Assembly (NCBI RefSeq): GCF_000691225.1
Contig: NZ_JMSZ01000042.1
Span: 186,001 to 250,000, forward strand
Direction of reading: 5' to 3'
DNA: 64,000 nt
Source of the DNA: Nitrincola lacisaponensis
GTDB lineage: Bacteria; Pseudomonadota; Gammaproteobacteria; Pseudomonadales; Balneatricaceae
Part shown: one piece after another, positions 17,959-26,195 of the stretch
Layout of the letters: the number at the start of each line of letters is the position of its first letter
Numbering within the stretch: position 1 is the stretch's first letter
Position numbers and translations under genes: made by a program
Notes under the pieces: generated by a model
The model's database searches: none
What the model was told of the DNA's origin: nothing
Seen by the model: only the letters and a program-made list of their open reading frames with translations

Positions 17959-18816
17959 ATGCCGCGTGTTTCATTGGTGCTCGGTGCAGGTGGTGCGCGG
18001 GGATATGCGCATATCGGTGTGATCAATCAGCTGTGTGCCAGAGGCTATGAAATTGTCTCTATTTCCGGCAGCTCAATGGGCGCGTTGGTGGGTGGCGTAT
18101 ACGCGGCCGGTGGGCTGGATGCTTACGCGGAATGGGTAGGCAAGCTGCGCTGGATTGATGTTGTCCGTCTGCTGGATCTGCATTTTTCGCATGGCACCAT
18201 CCGCGGAGACAAAGTGTTTGCCAAGCTTGAGTCCCTGATTGGCAATCCGTCGATTGAGTCTCTGCCACTGCACTATACAGCTGTGGCAACGGATTTGAGT
18301 CGACAAAAGGAGGTCTGGTTTCAGCAAGGCCCGCTGCTGGATGCCATCCGTGCCTCTTCAGCGGTACCGGGAGTGTTTACCCCTGTGCACAAGGCGGGCA
18401 GTGTCCTGGTGGATGGTGCAGTACTGAACCCTCTGCCGATGATTCCGACAGTGGCTGTCGAGGCTGATATGATTCTGGCAGTGGATCTGAATGCGGCAGA
18501 TGATGAAGTCGCTTCTGAAGTACTGCCTGGTATCCGCCATTTGCTGGCTGACCGGTCTGTCAGGGCCAATCAGCGTGTGGGGGTGATGCTCAGCTCCATG
18601 GAGGTGCTCCAGAGTGCCTTAAGTCGCTACAAAATTGCCGGATATCAGCCAGACTTGCTGATCCGTATACCCAAATCCCTTGCCGGTTTTCATGAATTTC
18701 ACCGTGCCACTGAGTTGATCGACCTGGGGAACAGAATTGCTGCCCGGCAACTGGATGTCTTTGAAGCGCGATCACAACCTGATACACCTCAGCATACAGA
18801 TGATCGTCTGAGCTAG
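17959..18816 (+). CDS. Patatin-like phospholipase (RssA type)
   Basis: A 285-residue serine lipid acyl hydrolase with a Ser-Asp dyad. The oxyanion loop is LGAGGARGYAHIG, the nucleophile is Ser39 in GSSMG and the catalytic Asp is Asp152 in VDGAVLNPLP. No signal peptide is seen. It resembles bacterial RssA/YchK-like patatins, whose substrates are mostly undefined. Its end overlaps the convergent Smr gene by 4 bases. Confidence 0.9.
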   Translation: MPRVSLVLGAGGARGYAHIGVINQLCARGYEIVSISGSSMGALVGGVYAAGGLDAYAEWVGKLRWIDVVRLLDLHFSHGTIRGDKVFAKLESLIGNPSIESLPLHYTAVATDLSRQKEVWFQQGPLLDAIRASSAVPGVFTPVHKAGSVLVDGAVLNPLPMIPTVAVEADMILAVDLNAADDEVASEVLPGIRHLLADRSVRANQRVGVMLSSMEVLQSALSRYKIAGYQPDLLIRIPKSLAGFHEFHRATELIDLGNRIAARQLDVFEARSQPDTPQHTDDRLS

Positions 18817-19376
18817 CGTGCGTTGTTTTTTAACAGCACATATACCGCGCCAGTACCACCATCACGCGCCTGTGCCGAGCTGAATGCAACGACAGCAGGC
18901 ATCTGCCTTAACCAGTCATTGACGCAGGATTTCAACGTAGCACCCTGTCCAGCCTGGCTGAAGGACTTGCCATGCACAATCAGGACGCAACGGGCATTCT
19001 GTCTTTGTGCATCACGGATGAAACGGCTGACTTCATTACGCGCCTGTTCCACAGTAAAGCCATGCAGGTCCACGCCCTGTTCCCAGGGAATATGTCCCTG
19101 ACGCAGGCGTTTCAGCCGGCCAAGCTGTACGCCGGGTGTTGCAAACAGCAGTTCATCTTCAGATTCCACCAGTTCTGCCGCTTCAGCGGAGAGACCGTCA
19201 ATAAACTGCTCAGGTTCACGTGCCGCCATCATCCGTCGATAGGCCTGAGACGGGTCTTTACCCGCGGGCTTGCGGCCCAGATCTGCATGCTGTGACTGGA
19301 TCGGGGTTACATCTTTCATCAACTGACGGAAGTCGATTTCGTCATCTTCGTCAGGTGTCGGGTTAAACTCGGTCAT
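18813..19376 (-). CDS. Smr-domain protein (SmrA/SmrB-like)
   Basis: 187 residues: an acidic N-terminal half, then a C-terminal Smr domain with the motifs GVDLHGFTVEQARNEVSRFI (DLHG), VLIVHGKS and GGTGAVYVLLK. Smr domains are nucleases or RNA/DNA-binding modules; SmrB cuts mRNA at collided ribosomes in E. coli. The DLHG motif is intact. The gene is alone, convergent with the patatin gene and divergent from aroC. Confidence 0.85.
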   Translation of the reverse strand: MTEFNPTPDEDDEIDFRQLMKDVTPIQSQHADLGRKPAGKDPSQAYRRMMAAREPEQFIDGLSAEAAELVESEDELLFATPGVQLGRLKRLRQGHIPWEQGVDLHGFTVEQARNEVSRFIRDAQRQNARCVLIVHGKSFSQAGQGATLKSCVNDWLRQMPAVVAFSSAQARDGGTGAVYVLLKNNAR

Positions 19377-19466
19377 GGCGTTTAGCTGATTAATTCATTA
19401 AGATTGTGGGTTCCTTGCAAGCGAATGCTAAGCGATTAACTTGGTTTATGACAACAGGATCGACAC

Positions 19467-20558
19467 ATGTCCGGTAATACCATCGGCAAGCTTTTTACTC
19501 TGACCAGTTGTGGTGAAAGCCACGGCCCGGCTCTGGCCGCTATTATTGATGGCTGTCCACCGGGAATTCCGTTGACTGAAGCTGATTTGCAGCTGGATCT
19601 GGATCGACGCAAGCCGGGGACTTCGCGCCATACCACTCAACGTCGGGAGGCAGATGAAGTGCGCATCCTGTCCGGTGTGTTTGAAGGGCGAACCACGGGG
19701 ACGCCGATTGGTCTGTTGATCGAAAATACCGACCAGCGTTCCAAGGATTATTCTGATATCAAAGATACGTATCGTCCTGCTCATGCTGATTATGTGTATG
19801 ATCACAAGTATGGCTTCCGTGATTATCGTGGCGGTGGTCGCTCGTCAGCACGAGAGACTGCAATGCGGGTTGCAGGTGGTGCCATTGCCAAAAAAGTGCT
19901 GGCACAACTCGGTGTCAGTGTTCGTGGTTACCTGTCGCAGCTGGGTCCGATAGAAATTGCTGCAGACAGGTTTGACTGGGATGAGGTGTCACGTAATCCC
20001 TTTTTCTCACCGGATGCTGAGGCTGCCGCACACATGGCCGACTACATGGATGCCCTGCGCAAAGAAGGCAATTCAGTCGGTGCGCGTATCTCCGTGGTGG
20101 CCTCCGGTGTGCCGGTTGGACTGGGGGAGCCGATCTTTGATCGCCTGGATGCCGAACTGGCACATGCGTTGATGAGCATTAATGCCGTCAAAGGCGTTGA
20201 GATAGGTGATGGTTTTGCAGTGGTGTCACAGAAGGGAACAGAACACCGTGATGAGATGACGCCTGAGGGATTTCTCTCCAACCATGCGGGTGGTATTCTG
20301 GGCGGCATATCGACTGGCCAGGATATTATTGCGCATATCGCCTTGAAGCCGACATCCAGTATGCGCCTGCCGGGCCGCAGCATTAACAATCGGGGTGAAG
20401 CCGTTGATGTGATCACCAAGGGGCGTCACGATCCCTGTGTGGGCATCCGGGCAACACCTATCGCCGAAGCAATGATGGCGATGACCCTGCTGGACCATCT
20501 GCTGCGTCACCGTGGTCAGAATGCGGATGTACGAACTGATTTACTGAAACTGAAATAG
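19467..20558 (+). CDS. aroC: Chorismate synthase
   Basis: A 363-residue FMN-dependent enzyme converting 5-enolpyruvylshikimate-3-phosphate to chorismate, the last shikimate step. Family signatures are [18 protein letters not shown] near the start, RPGHADY-like [20 protein letters not shown], and [17 protein letters not shown]. The ribosome binding site AGGA precedes the ATG. The speD gene follows after 4 bases, which ties aromatic synthesis and spermidine synthesis into one transcript. Confidence 0.97.
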   Translation: MSGNTIGKLFTLTSCGESHGPALAAIIDGCPPGIPLTEADLQLDLDRRKPGTSRHTTQRREADEVRILSGVFEGRTTGTPIGLLIENTDQRSKDYSDIKDTYRPAHADYVYDHKYGFRDYRGGGRSSARETAMRVAGGAIAKKVLAQLGVSVRGYLSQLGPIEIAADRFDWDEVSRNPFFSPDAEAAAHMADYMDALRKEGNSVGARISVVASGVPVGLGEPIFDRLDAELAHALMSINAVKGVEIGDGFAVVSQKGTEHRDEMTPEGFLSNHAGGILGGISTGQDIIAHIALKPTSSMRLPGRSINNRGEAVDVITKGRHDPCVGIRATPIAEAMMAMTLLDHLLRHRGQNADVRTDLLKLK

Positions 20559-20562
20559 GCTC

Positions 20563-21054
20563 ATGACAATCAAAGACATCAACGACACGCAAAAGTATTT
20601 TCAGACGCTGTCCCAGCAGCGTAGCTGGCCTGTCGGTTCTGCGGTAACACCTGTAGACCGCAAGGATTTTTTTATCCGTCGTGATGATCATGAATTTGCC
20701 GGTACGCACCTGATTATCGATTTGTTTGGGGCGTCCTCGCTGGACAGTCTTGAGCATATGGAAGAGGCGTTGCGCGATGCGGTAGAGGCCGCCGGAGCGA
20801 CTCTGTTGCACATTCATCTGCACCACTTTACCCCGAATGGCGGTATTTCCGGCGTAGCGGTGCTGGCTGAATCGCATATCAGTGTGCATACCTGGCCTGA
20901 GCGCCAGTTTGCTGCGTTTGATGTGTTCATGTGTGGTGCGGCGCGTCCGGCCAATACTCTGCCGGTACTGGAAGGCTACTTTCAGCCGGATCGTGTTGAG
21001 GTCCAGGAATTTATTCGTGGACGTATGCCGCTGGATACCACCTCTGCAAGATGA
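20563..21054 (+). CDS. speD: S-adenosylmethionine decarboxylase proenzyme, class 1B
   Basis: A 163-residue proenzyme that cleaves itself to make a pyruvoyl cofactor and produces decarboxylated SAM, the aminopropyl donor. The cleavage site is Glu103-Ser104 in LAESHISVHTWPE. The processing His109 and catalytic Cys124 keep the same spacing as in the Thermotoga and Bacillus type (Ser63, His68, Cys83). This is the short class 1B form, not the 264-residue E. coli form. It overlaps speE by 4 bases (ATGA). Confidence 0.92.
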   Translation: MTIKDINDTQKYFQTLSQQRSWPVGSAVTPVDRKDFFIRRDDHEFAGTHLIIDLFGASSLDSLEHMEEALRDAVEAAGATLLHIHLHHFTPNGGISGVAVLAESHISVHTWPERQFAAFDVFMCGAARPANTLPVLEGYFQPDRVEVQEFIRGRMPLDTTSAR

Positions 21055-21899
21055 AATCCTTTACTGAAACCCTGAGTGATGGCTATGGGCAGACGCTGAG
21101 CATCGATGAGCTGCTGTATGAGCGTCAAACAGAGCACCAACACCTGATCATCTTTAAGAACCGCTTTTTTGGTCGGGTAATGGCTCTGGATGGTATTGTC
21201 CAGACGACCGAGCGAGATGAGTTTATTTACCACGAAATGATGGTGCATGTGCCGATGCTGGCATTCGGCAAGGCGCGCAGGGTGCTGATTATCGGTGGTG
21301 GGGATGGCGGTATCCTTCGTGAAGTGCTGAAACACCCGGATCTGGAGCAGGTGGTTCAGGTTGAGATAGATCAGGCTGTTATTGATCTGTGCCGAGAATA
21401 CCTGCCGAATCATTCACAGGGTGCTTTTGATGATCCGAGGGTCGATATCGTCATTGCCGATGGTATGGCCTATGTGGAGCAGGCTGAAAGCGGTCCGTTT
21501 GATGTGATTATCTCTGACTGCACTGATCCGGTAGGGCCTGGTGAGGTACTGTTTTCCAGTGCCTTCTATGCGGGTTGTCGGCGCTTGTTGTGTCCGGGTG
21601 GTGTGTTTGTGGCCCAGAATGGCGTGGTGTTCATGCAGCCCGATGAGTTGGTGACGACGGCACAGCGTCTGTCTCCTTATTTTGCTGATACCCGTTTTTA
21701 TACTCTCGCCGTGCCCACCTATGCCGGAGGCTTGATGGCGTTGGCCTGGGCAAGTGACAACACTGCGCTGGCATTGCCAGATCAACAGCAGCTGGCACAG
21801 CGTTACCGGCAGGCAGGTCTGAATTGCCGCTACTATACACCCGAAATCCATCATGCCGCATTCAGCCTGCCAGCCTACATACAGCAATTGCTGCCATGA
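21051..21899 (+). CDS. speE: Polyamine aminopropyltransferase (spermidine synthase)
   Basis: A 282-residue enzyme transferring aminopropyl from decarboxylated SAM to putrescine. The N-terminal beta domain contains QTLSIDELLYERQTEHQH. The Rossmann-like core has IIGGGDGGILREVLKH and DCTDPVGPGEVLFS, with the catalytic Asp in the latter. It is translationally coupled to speD. The complete speD-speE pair means the cell can make spermidine. Confidence 0.95.
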   Translation: MKSFTETLSDGYGQTLSIDELLYERQTEHQHLIIFKNRFFGRVMALDGIVQTTERDEFIYHEMMVHVPMLAFGKARRVLIIGGGDGGILREVLKHPDLEQVVQVEIDQAVIDLCREYLPNHSQGAFDDPRVDIVIADGMAYVEQAESGPFDVIISDCTDPVGPGEVLFSSAFYAGCRRLLCPGGVFVAQNGVVFMQPDELVTTAQRLSPYFADTRFYTLAVPTYAGGLMALAWASDNTALALPDQQQLAQRYRQAGLNCRYYTPEIHHAAFSLPAYIQQLLP

Positions 21900-21977
21900 T
21901 GTTGGTGCACTGGCGGTGTTCTTGCCCAATTTCGGTGCGTTTTTCTCTGACGGCCCTGAAAGCAACTGACTGAAAAT

Positions 21978-21994
21978 AAAGGCTTCGTCTTTTT
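21978..21994 (+). terminator. Weak candidate terminator after speE
   Basis: AAAGGC-TTC-GTCTTT forms a 6-bp stem with one G-U pair and runs into TTTT-AA, about 80 bases after the speE stop. It is short, so termination may be partial. Confidence 0.35.
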
Positions 21995-22005
21995 AATATC
22001 TCTGG

Positions 22006-22011
22006 TATGAT
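22006..22011 (+). promoter_or_regulatory. Extended -10 of the YitT-like gene
   Basis: TGGTATGAT contains a TGn extension and TATGAT. The predicted start near 22018 would place the first leader hairpin at the very 5' end of the RNA. No good -35 is visible. Confidence 0.4.
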
Positions 22012-22019
22012 TCCTGCTT

Positions 22020-22106
22020 GATTCTTGCTACCCCCAAGAATCCGTACCCGCGGCTTCCACAAGAAGCCGGGTACTTGATTAACCCGTATTGACCACAAGT
22101 CAGTAC
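22020..22106 (+). promoter_or_regulatory. Leader RNA with three consecutive hairpins before the YitT-like gene
   Basis: P1: GATTCTTG / CAAGAATC (22020-22042), 8 bp with a 7-base loop. P2: 22044-22074, GTACCC plus GGCTTC pairing with GAAGCC plus GGGTAC, with a 2-base bulge and loop CACAA. P3: GTATTGAC / GTCAGTAC (22086-22106), 8 bp with one G-U pair and again loop CACAA. The ribosome binding site GAGG and the ATG at 22123 follow directly. There is no T-tract, so none is a classical terminator. The repeated loop and compact layout suggest a cis-regulatory RNA. It matches no riboswitch class that I recognise. Confidence 0.55.
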
Positions 22107-22122
22107 CTGATGAGGTTGTGTT

Positions 22123-22716
22123 ATGAAAACCACTCACTGTTGGCTCTCGCTTGTAGAGGGTTGCCTTCTCGTTGCCTTAGGCGTGCATCTGCTCAATGCC
22201 TCTCAGTTGTTAATCAGTGGAACGGCCGGAATCGGCATGATTCTCACGCAACTGACGTCGCTGTCATTCGGACAGCTGTTCTTCCTGCTGAACCTGCCTT
22301 TTTACTGGCTCGCCTGGCGTACGCTCGGGCCTGTATTTACGCTGCGTACCTTTTTCAGTATCTCTTTACTGGCAGGCCTGTCCGAACTGATGCGTCTGTT
22401 TATCTATATGGATATAGATCCGGTTTTCTCGGCACTGCTGGGCGGAATGCTGGTTGGCTTTGGCTTGATACTGCTGTTTCGCCATAATGCTTCACTGGGC
22501 GGGTTGAATATTCTGGCTGTATATCTGGAGCGGCGTTACGGTATTCATGCCAGCAAGACAACACTGACCGGTGATCTGCTGGTCTTGCTGTTGGCCGTTC
22601 TGGTGGTCGATCTGAGTCAGCTGGCTTACTCACTTCTGGCGTTTGTCACCCTCTGTTCTGTAGTGGGGCGTTATCATCGTCCGCCTGAATGGGCACGTGT
22701 CAGCCATCAGAGCTAA
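22123..22716 (+). CDS. YitT family inner-membrane protein
   Basis: 197 residues with five to six hydrophobic segments and almost no soluble parts. The pattern LLISGTAGIGMILTQLTSLS near residue 27 and FRHNASLGGLNILAVYLERR near residue 122 (glycine-rich repeats) is that of the YitT/DUF161 family. The substrate of these putative transporters is unknown. This copy lacks the C-terminal DUF2179 domain that longer members carry. The leader 22020-22106 probably regulates it. Confidence 0.8.
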   Translation: MKTTHCWLSLVEGCLLVALGVHLLNASQLLISGTAGIGMILTQLTSLSFGQLFFLLNLPFYWLAWRTLGPVFTLRTFFSISLLAGLSELMRLFIYMDIDPVFSALLGGMLVGFGLILLFRHNASLGGLNILAVYLERRYGIHASKTTLTGDLLVLLLAVLVVDLSQLAYSLLAFVTLCSVVGRYHRPPEWARVSHQS

Positions 22717-22785
22717 ATCGATTCAGGTCAACTTCAGCTCCGCAGGGTAGACTGGCTTCATCGTATGACTTTTAAGGAGACTTCG

Positions 22786-23295
22786 ATGAGACCTTATCTA
22801 TTCCTGTTGTTGGCCGGACTCAGTTTGTCCTTGCAGGCTTCGCCTCCTGCGTTTACACCGGCGGCGTCTCAAGAGCGAGGCCGCGCCGCATCATCGCTAC
22901 CATCTCAGACAGATACGCGGCAGCTGTTACCAGGACTGACGACAGAGGAAAGCCGTCGTTTGGTGCGCCGGGTTCTTGAAGAATATCTGGGCAGTCCCCG
23001 CTATGAGGTTGATCAGGTTTTTGCGCAGCGAGCCTTGCCACCAGGCTTGCAGCAGAAATTGGCGCGGGGAGGCAGTCTGCCACCAGGCTGGCAGCGCAAA
23101 CTGGCTCGGGGTGAGACCATGCCGGTAGATCTGTATCGGCAGGGTGTGCGCTTGCCGGATGACTGGGGACGCCAGAGTGGTTACGGAAGGCGAGATGTCG
23201 AGTTGATTCTGTTGGGAGACAAGGTTGTTCGTGTGCTTCAGGGGCAGGGCACCATTCTGGATGTGATCGACATTACCCAGGCGGTCTTGCAGTGA
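22786..23295 (+). CDS. Secreted CigR/RcnB-like protein
   Basis: 169 residues from the ATG at 22786, chosen because AAGGAG stands 8 bases upstream; a further in-frame ATG at 22765 lacks a ribosome binding site. A signal peptide (about 1-18, LLLAGLSLSLQAS) leads to a mature protein with a tandem repeat, LPPGLQQKLARGGS then LPPGWQRKLARGET (about residues 84-111), and a C-terminal segment VELILLGDKVVRVLQGQGTI. This layout is that of CigR/RcnB-like periplasmic proteins. Its job here is unknown. Confidence 0.75.
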   Translation: MRPYLFLLLAGLSLSLQASPPAFTPAASQERGRAASSLPSQTDTRQLLPGLTTEESRRLVRRVLEEYLGSPRYEVDQVFAQRALPPGLQQKLARGGSLPPGWQRKLARGETMPVDLYRQGVRLPDDWGRQSGYGRRDVELILLGDKVVRVLQGQGTILDVIDITQAVLQ

Positions 23296-23357
23296 CCTTG
23301 ATGCGATAAAGATAGAGTCAACAGCATGCTGCATATTCCCAAATATTATAAATAAAA

Positions 23358-23387
23358 TTATTGTTATAACCTGTAACTTAATATAAT
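23358..23387 (+). promoter_or_regulatory. Probable promoter of the sulfate uptake operon
   Basis: TTATTG (23358-23363), 18 bp and TATAAT (23382-23387, perfect -10) lie in an AT-rich stretch before sbp. The weak -35 fits an activator-dependent promoter; CysB is the known activator of such operons, but I cannot define its poorly conserved site here. Confidence 0.5.
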
Positions 23388-23443
23388 CTCACTTCCCATA
23401 ACGAAATGCCTTTTATGCGTTTTCAGAATATGTGGAGAAGAAG

Positions 23444-24454
23444 ATGAAACTCGCCAAACAGGTTAAAACACTGGCTGCCGCCCTGGCACTTGGATTCAGT
23501 GCTGCTCAAGCCCAGGCTGCGGATCAGTCACTGTTGAACTCATCCTATGATATCGCACGTGAACTGTTCGCCAGTTACAACGAACATTTTGCGGATTACT
23601 GGAAAAACAAAACCGGACAGACGGTTGAAATACGCCAGTCTCACGGCGGCTCTTCCCGTCAGGCTCAAGCCATCATTCAGGGTTTGCGTGCCGATGTGGT
23701 GACCTACAATCAGGTCACTGATGTAGACGTGCTGCACGAGCGTGGCAACCTGTTGCCTGCAGACTGGCGTGAACAGTTGCCCAATGCCAGTTCGCCTTAC
23801 TACTCCACCATGGCCTACCTGGTGCGTAAGGGTAACCCTAAAAATATTCAGAACTGGGATGACCTGGCACGTGAAGATGTCAGCAGTGTCTTTCCTAACC
23901 CGAAAACATCCGGTAACGGTCGATATACCTATCTGGCAGCCTATGGGTACGCACAGCAGGTGTTCGGAGACGATCAGGCCGCAATTGATGCTTTCGTCAG
24001 AACGTTTCTGAATCGTGTTGCGGTGTTTGATACCGGTGGCCGTGGTGCGACAACCACATTTGTAGAGCGCGGTATCGGTGATGTATTGCTGACCTTCGAA
24101 TCTGAAGTAAACAATATTATTGCTGAATATCCAGACCATGGGTTTGAGGTGGTCGTACCCAAGGTCAGTTTCCTGGCTGAGTTCCCGGTTGCTGTCGTCG
24201 AGCGTCATGCTGAACGTAACGGTAATCTGGAGCTGGCACGCGCCTATCTTGAAGAGTTGTATTCAGAAGACGCACAGCGGTTGCTGGCAGGCTTTAACTA
24301 CCGGGTGCACAATGAAACTGTTCAGGCCGAGTTTGCTGATCAGTTCCCGCCATTGGAGTTGCTGACCATCGAACAGATTGCAGGCAGCTGGGAAAGTGCC
24401 ATGACTGAGCATTTTGCCAACGGTGGCAAGCTCGATCAATTGCAGCGTCGTTAA
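23444..24454 (+). CDS. sbp: Sulfate/thiosulfate ABC transporter, periplasmic binding protein
   Basis: 336 residues from the ATG at 23444, with GGAGAAG just upstream; a GTG 12 bases earlier is less likely. The signal peptide ends around AAQAQAAD. The family signatures LLNSSYDIARELFASYNEHF, QSHGGSSRQAQAIIQGLRADVV, FPNPKTSGNGRYTYLAAYGY and TGGRGATTTFVERGIGDVLL are all present. It binds sulfate (Sbp) or thiosulfate (CysP) and hands it to CysTWA; the two subtypes are hard to separate by eye. First gene of the operon. Confidence 0.93.
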   Translation: MKLAKQVKTLAAALALGFSAAQAQAADQSLLNSSYDIARELFASYNEHFADYWKNKTGQTVEIRQSHGGSSRQAQAIIQGLRADVVTYNQVTDVDVLHERGNLLPADWREQLPNASSPYYSTMAYLVRKGNPKNIQNWDDLAREDVSSVFPNPKTSGNGRYTYLAAYGYAQQVFGDDQAAIDAFVRTFLNRVAVFDTGGRGATTTFVERGIGDVLLTFESEVNNIIAEYPDHGFEVVVPKVSFLAEFPVAVVERHAERNGNLELARAYLEELYSEDAQRLLAGFNYRVHNETVQAEFADQFPPLELLTIEQIAGSWESAMTEHFANGGKLDQLQRR

Positions 24455-24477
24455 GCGGACAGGGAAGCCGATCACTC

Positions 24478-25335
24478 ATGTCTCTGGCGATCACATCAGC
24501 CATTTCCCTGAACCCCGGTAAGCGTGTGCTGCCGGGGTTCGCCCTCAGTCTGGGGATCTCCCTGCTGTTTATCAGTCTGATCCTGTTGTTGCCAATCACT
24601 GGTTTGGTGGTGCAAACAGCCGGTATGTCCTGGCAGGAATATTGGGCCGTTATCAGTGATCCTCGTGTTGTTGCATCCTATCGGGTCACGCTTTGGGCGG
24701 CAGCCTTTGCATCCCTGTTTAATGGCCTGGTAGGTCTGCTGCTGGCCTGGGTGCTGGTACGCTACGAATTTCCGGGCAAGCGTATTGTAGATGCCTTGAT
24801 GGATCTGCCGTTTGCATTACCGACGGCTGTAGCAGGGATTACCCTGTCAGCACTGTTTGCTGAAAATGGCTGGTATGGCTCGATTCTGGCTGAAGTCGGT
24901 GTCAAGGTGTCCTACACCCCGCTGGGTATTATTGTGGCCATGTCATTTACCAGTCTGCCGTTCGTCGTGCGTACAGTCCAACCGGTGCTGGAAGATCTGG
25001 CAGCGGAAGATGAGGAAGCAGGTATCAGCATGGGGGGATCGGATATGACAGTCTTTCGCAGGGTGGTATTTCCCAGTCTCTGGCCTGCGTTGATGACCGG
25101 TATCGCCTTGTCCTTTACTCGAAGTCTGGGTGAGTTCGGTGCGGTCATTTTCATTGCGGGCAATATGCCTTACGTCAGTGAGATTACCAGTTTGATGATT
25201 TTCATCCGTTTGCAGGAGTTTGATTATGCTGCCGCCAGTGCAATTGCATCGGTTGTGTTGCTGGCATCCTTGCTGCTGCTGTTTGCAATTAATCTCTGGC
25301 AGGCGCACTACCTGCGCCGCATACACGGGCGATAG
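24478..25335 (+). CDS. cysT: Sulfate/thiosulfate ABC transporter permease CysT (CysU)
   Basis: A 285-residue inner-membrane permease with about six membrane helices. The EAA loop that docks on the ATPase is visible as EDEEAGISMGGSDMTVFRRV, followed by SLGEFGAVIFIAGNMP, typical of CysT. It forms the heterodimeric channel with CysW. It lies 23 bases after sbp and 2 bases before cysW. Confidence 0.93.
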   Translation: MSLAITSAISLNPGKRVLPGFALSLGISLLFISLILLLPITGLVVQTAGMSWQEYWAVISDPRVVASYRVTLWAAAFASLFNGLVGLLLAWVLVRYEFPGKRIVDALMDLPFALPTAVAGITLSALFAENGWYGSILAEVGVKVSYTPLGIIVAMSFTSLPFVVRTVQPVLEDLAAEDEEAGISMGGSDMTVFRRVVFPSLWPALMTGIALSFTRSLGEFGAVIFIAGNMPYVSEITSLMIFIRLQEFDYAAASAIASVVLLASLLLLFAINLWQAHYLRRIHGR

Positions 25336-25337
25336 AC

Positions 25338-26195
25338 ATGCGTACGGCTTCACATCTTCGTGTGGGTGATCAGCCCTGGGTTAAATGGTCGTTGATCAGT
25401 CTGGCTCTGACGCTGGTCGGGCTGCTGCTGGTGGTGCCTCTGGTGGCAATTTTTGCTCAGGCATTTTCTGGCGGTCTGCAGACCTATGTGGCGAACCTGA
25501 CTGATTACTACACCCTGCGCGCCATCGGTTTGACTCTGTTTGTTGCAGCACTGACAGTGCCGATCAATCTGGTATTCGGTGTCTTTCTGGCGTGGCTGGT
25601 AACACGGTTTGAGTTCCCGGGACGCAAACTGTTAATTACCTTGATTGATATTCCATTTGCGGTATCGCCGGTGGTGGCGGGTCTGCTGTATCTGCTGCTT
25701 TATGGTTCCAATGGGTGGCTGGGTGGCTGGTTAATGGATCAGGATATTCAGTTGATGTTTTCCTGGCCGGGTATCCTGATGGTGACGGTATTTGTAACTT
25801 GTCCGTTCGTGGCCAGAGAGCTGATTCCTCTGATGCAGCAGCAGGGGCGTGAAGAAGAAGAGGCGGGCGTAACTCTGGGCGCTTCCGGCTGGCAGCTGTT
25901 CAGACGTGTAACCTTGCCGAATATTCAATGGGCGTTGATTTACGGCGTGGTGCTGACCAACGCACGAGCGGTGGGTGAGTTTGGTGCAGTATCGGTGGTA
26001 TCAGGCAATATTCGTGGTGAAACCAATACCTTGCCGCTCCACGTTGAGTTGTTGTACCAGGATTATAATGTGGTGGGCGCCTTTACCAGTGCGTCGTTGT
26101 TAGCCGGTATTGCGTTGTTGACCTTGTTGGTGAAGTCCTTTATCGAGTGGCGCCAAATGCGTCAGCGTGCAGCGCTGAGTGAGGAGGAAGTATGA
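25338..26195 (+). CDS. cysW: Sulfate/thiosulfate ABC transporter permease CysW
   Basis: A 285-residue inner-membrane permease with about six helices. The EAA loop [20 protein letters not shown] and the segment [20 protein letters not shown] are the CysW signature. The TGA stop overlaps the cysA start (ATGA), showing tight coupling. Confidence 0.93.
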   Translation: MRTASHLRVGDQPWVKWSLISLALTLVGLLLVVPLVAIFAQAFSGGLQTYVANLTDYYTLRAIGLTLFVAALTVPINLVFGVFLAWLVTRFEFPGRKLLITLIDIPFAVSPVVAGLLYLLLYGSNGWLGGWLMDQDIQLMFSWPGILMVTVFVTCPFVARELIPLMQQQGREEEEAGVTLGASGWQLFRRVTLPNIQWALIYGVVLTNARAVGEFGAVSVVSGNIRGETNTLPLHVELLYQDYNVVGAFTSASLLAGIALLTLLVKSFIEWRQMRQRAALSEEEV

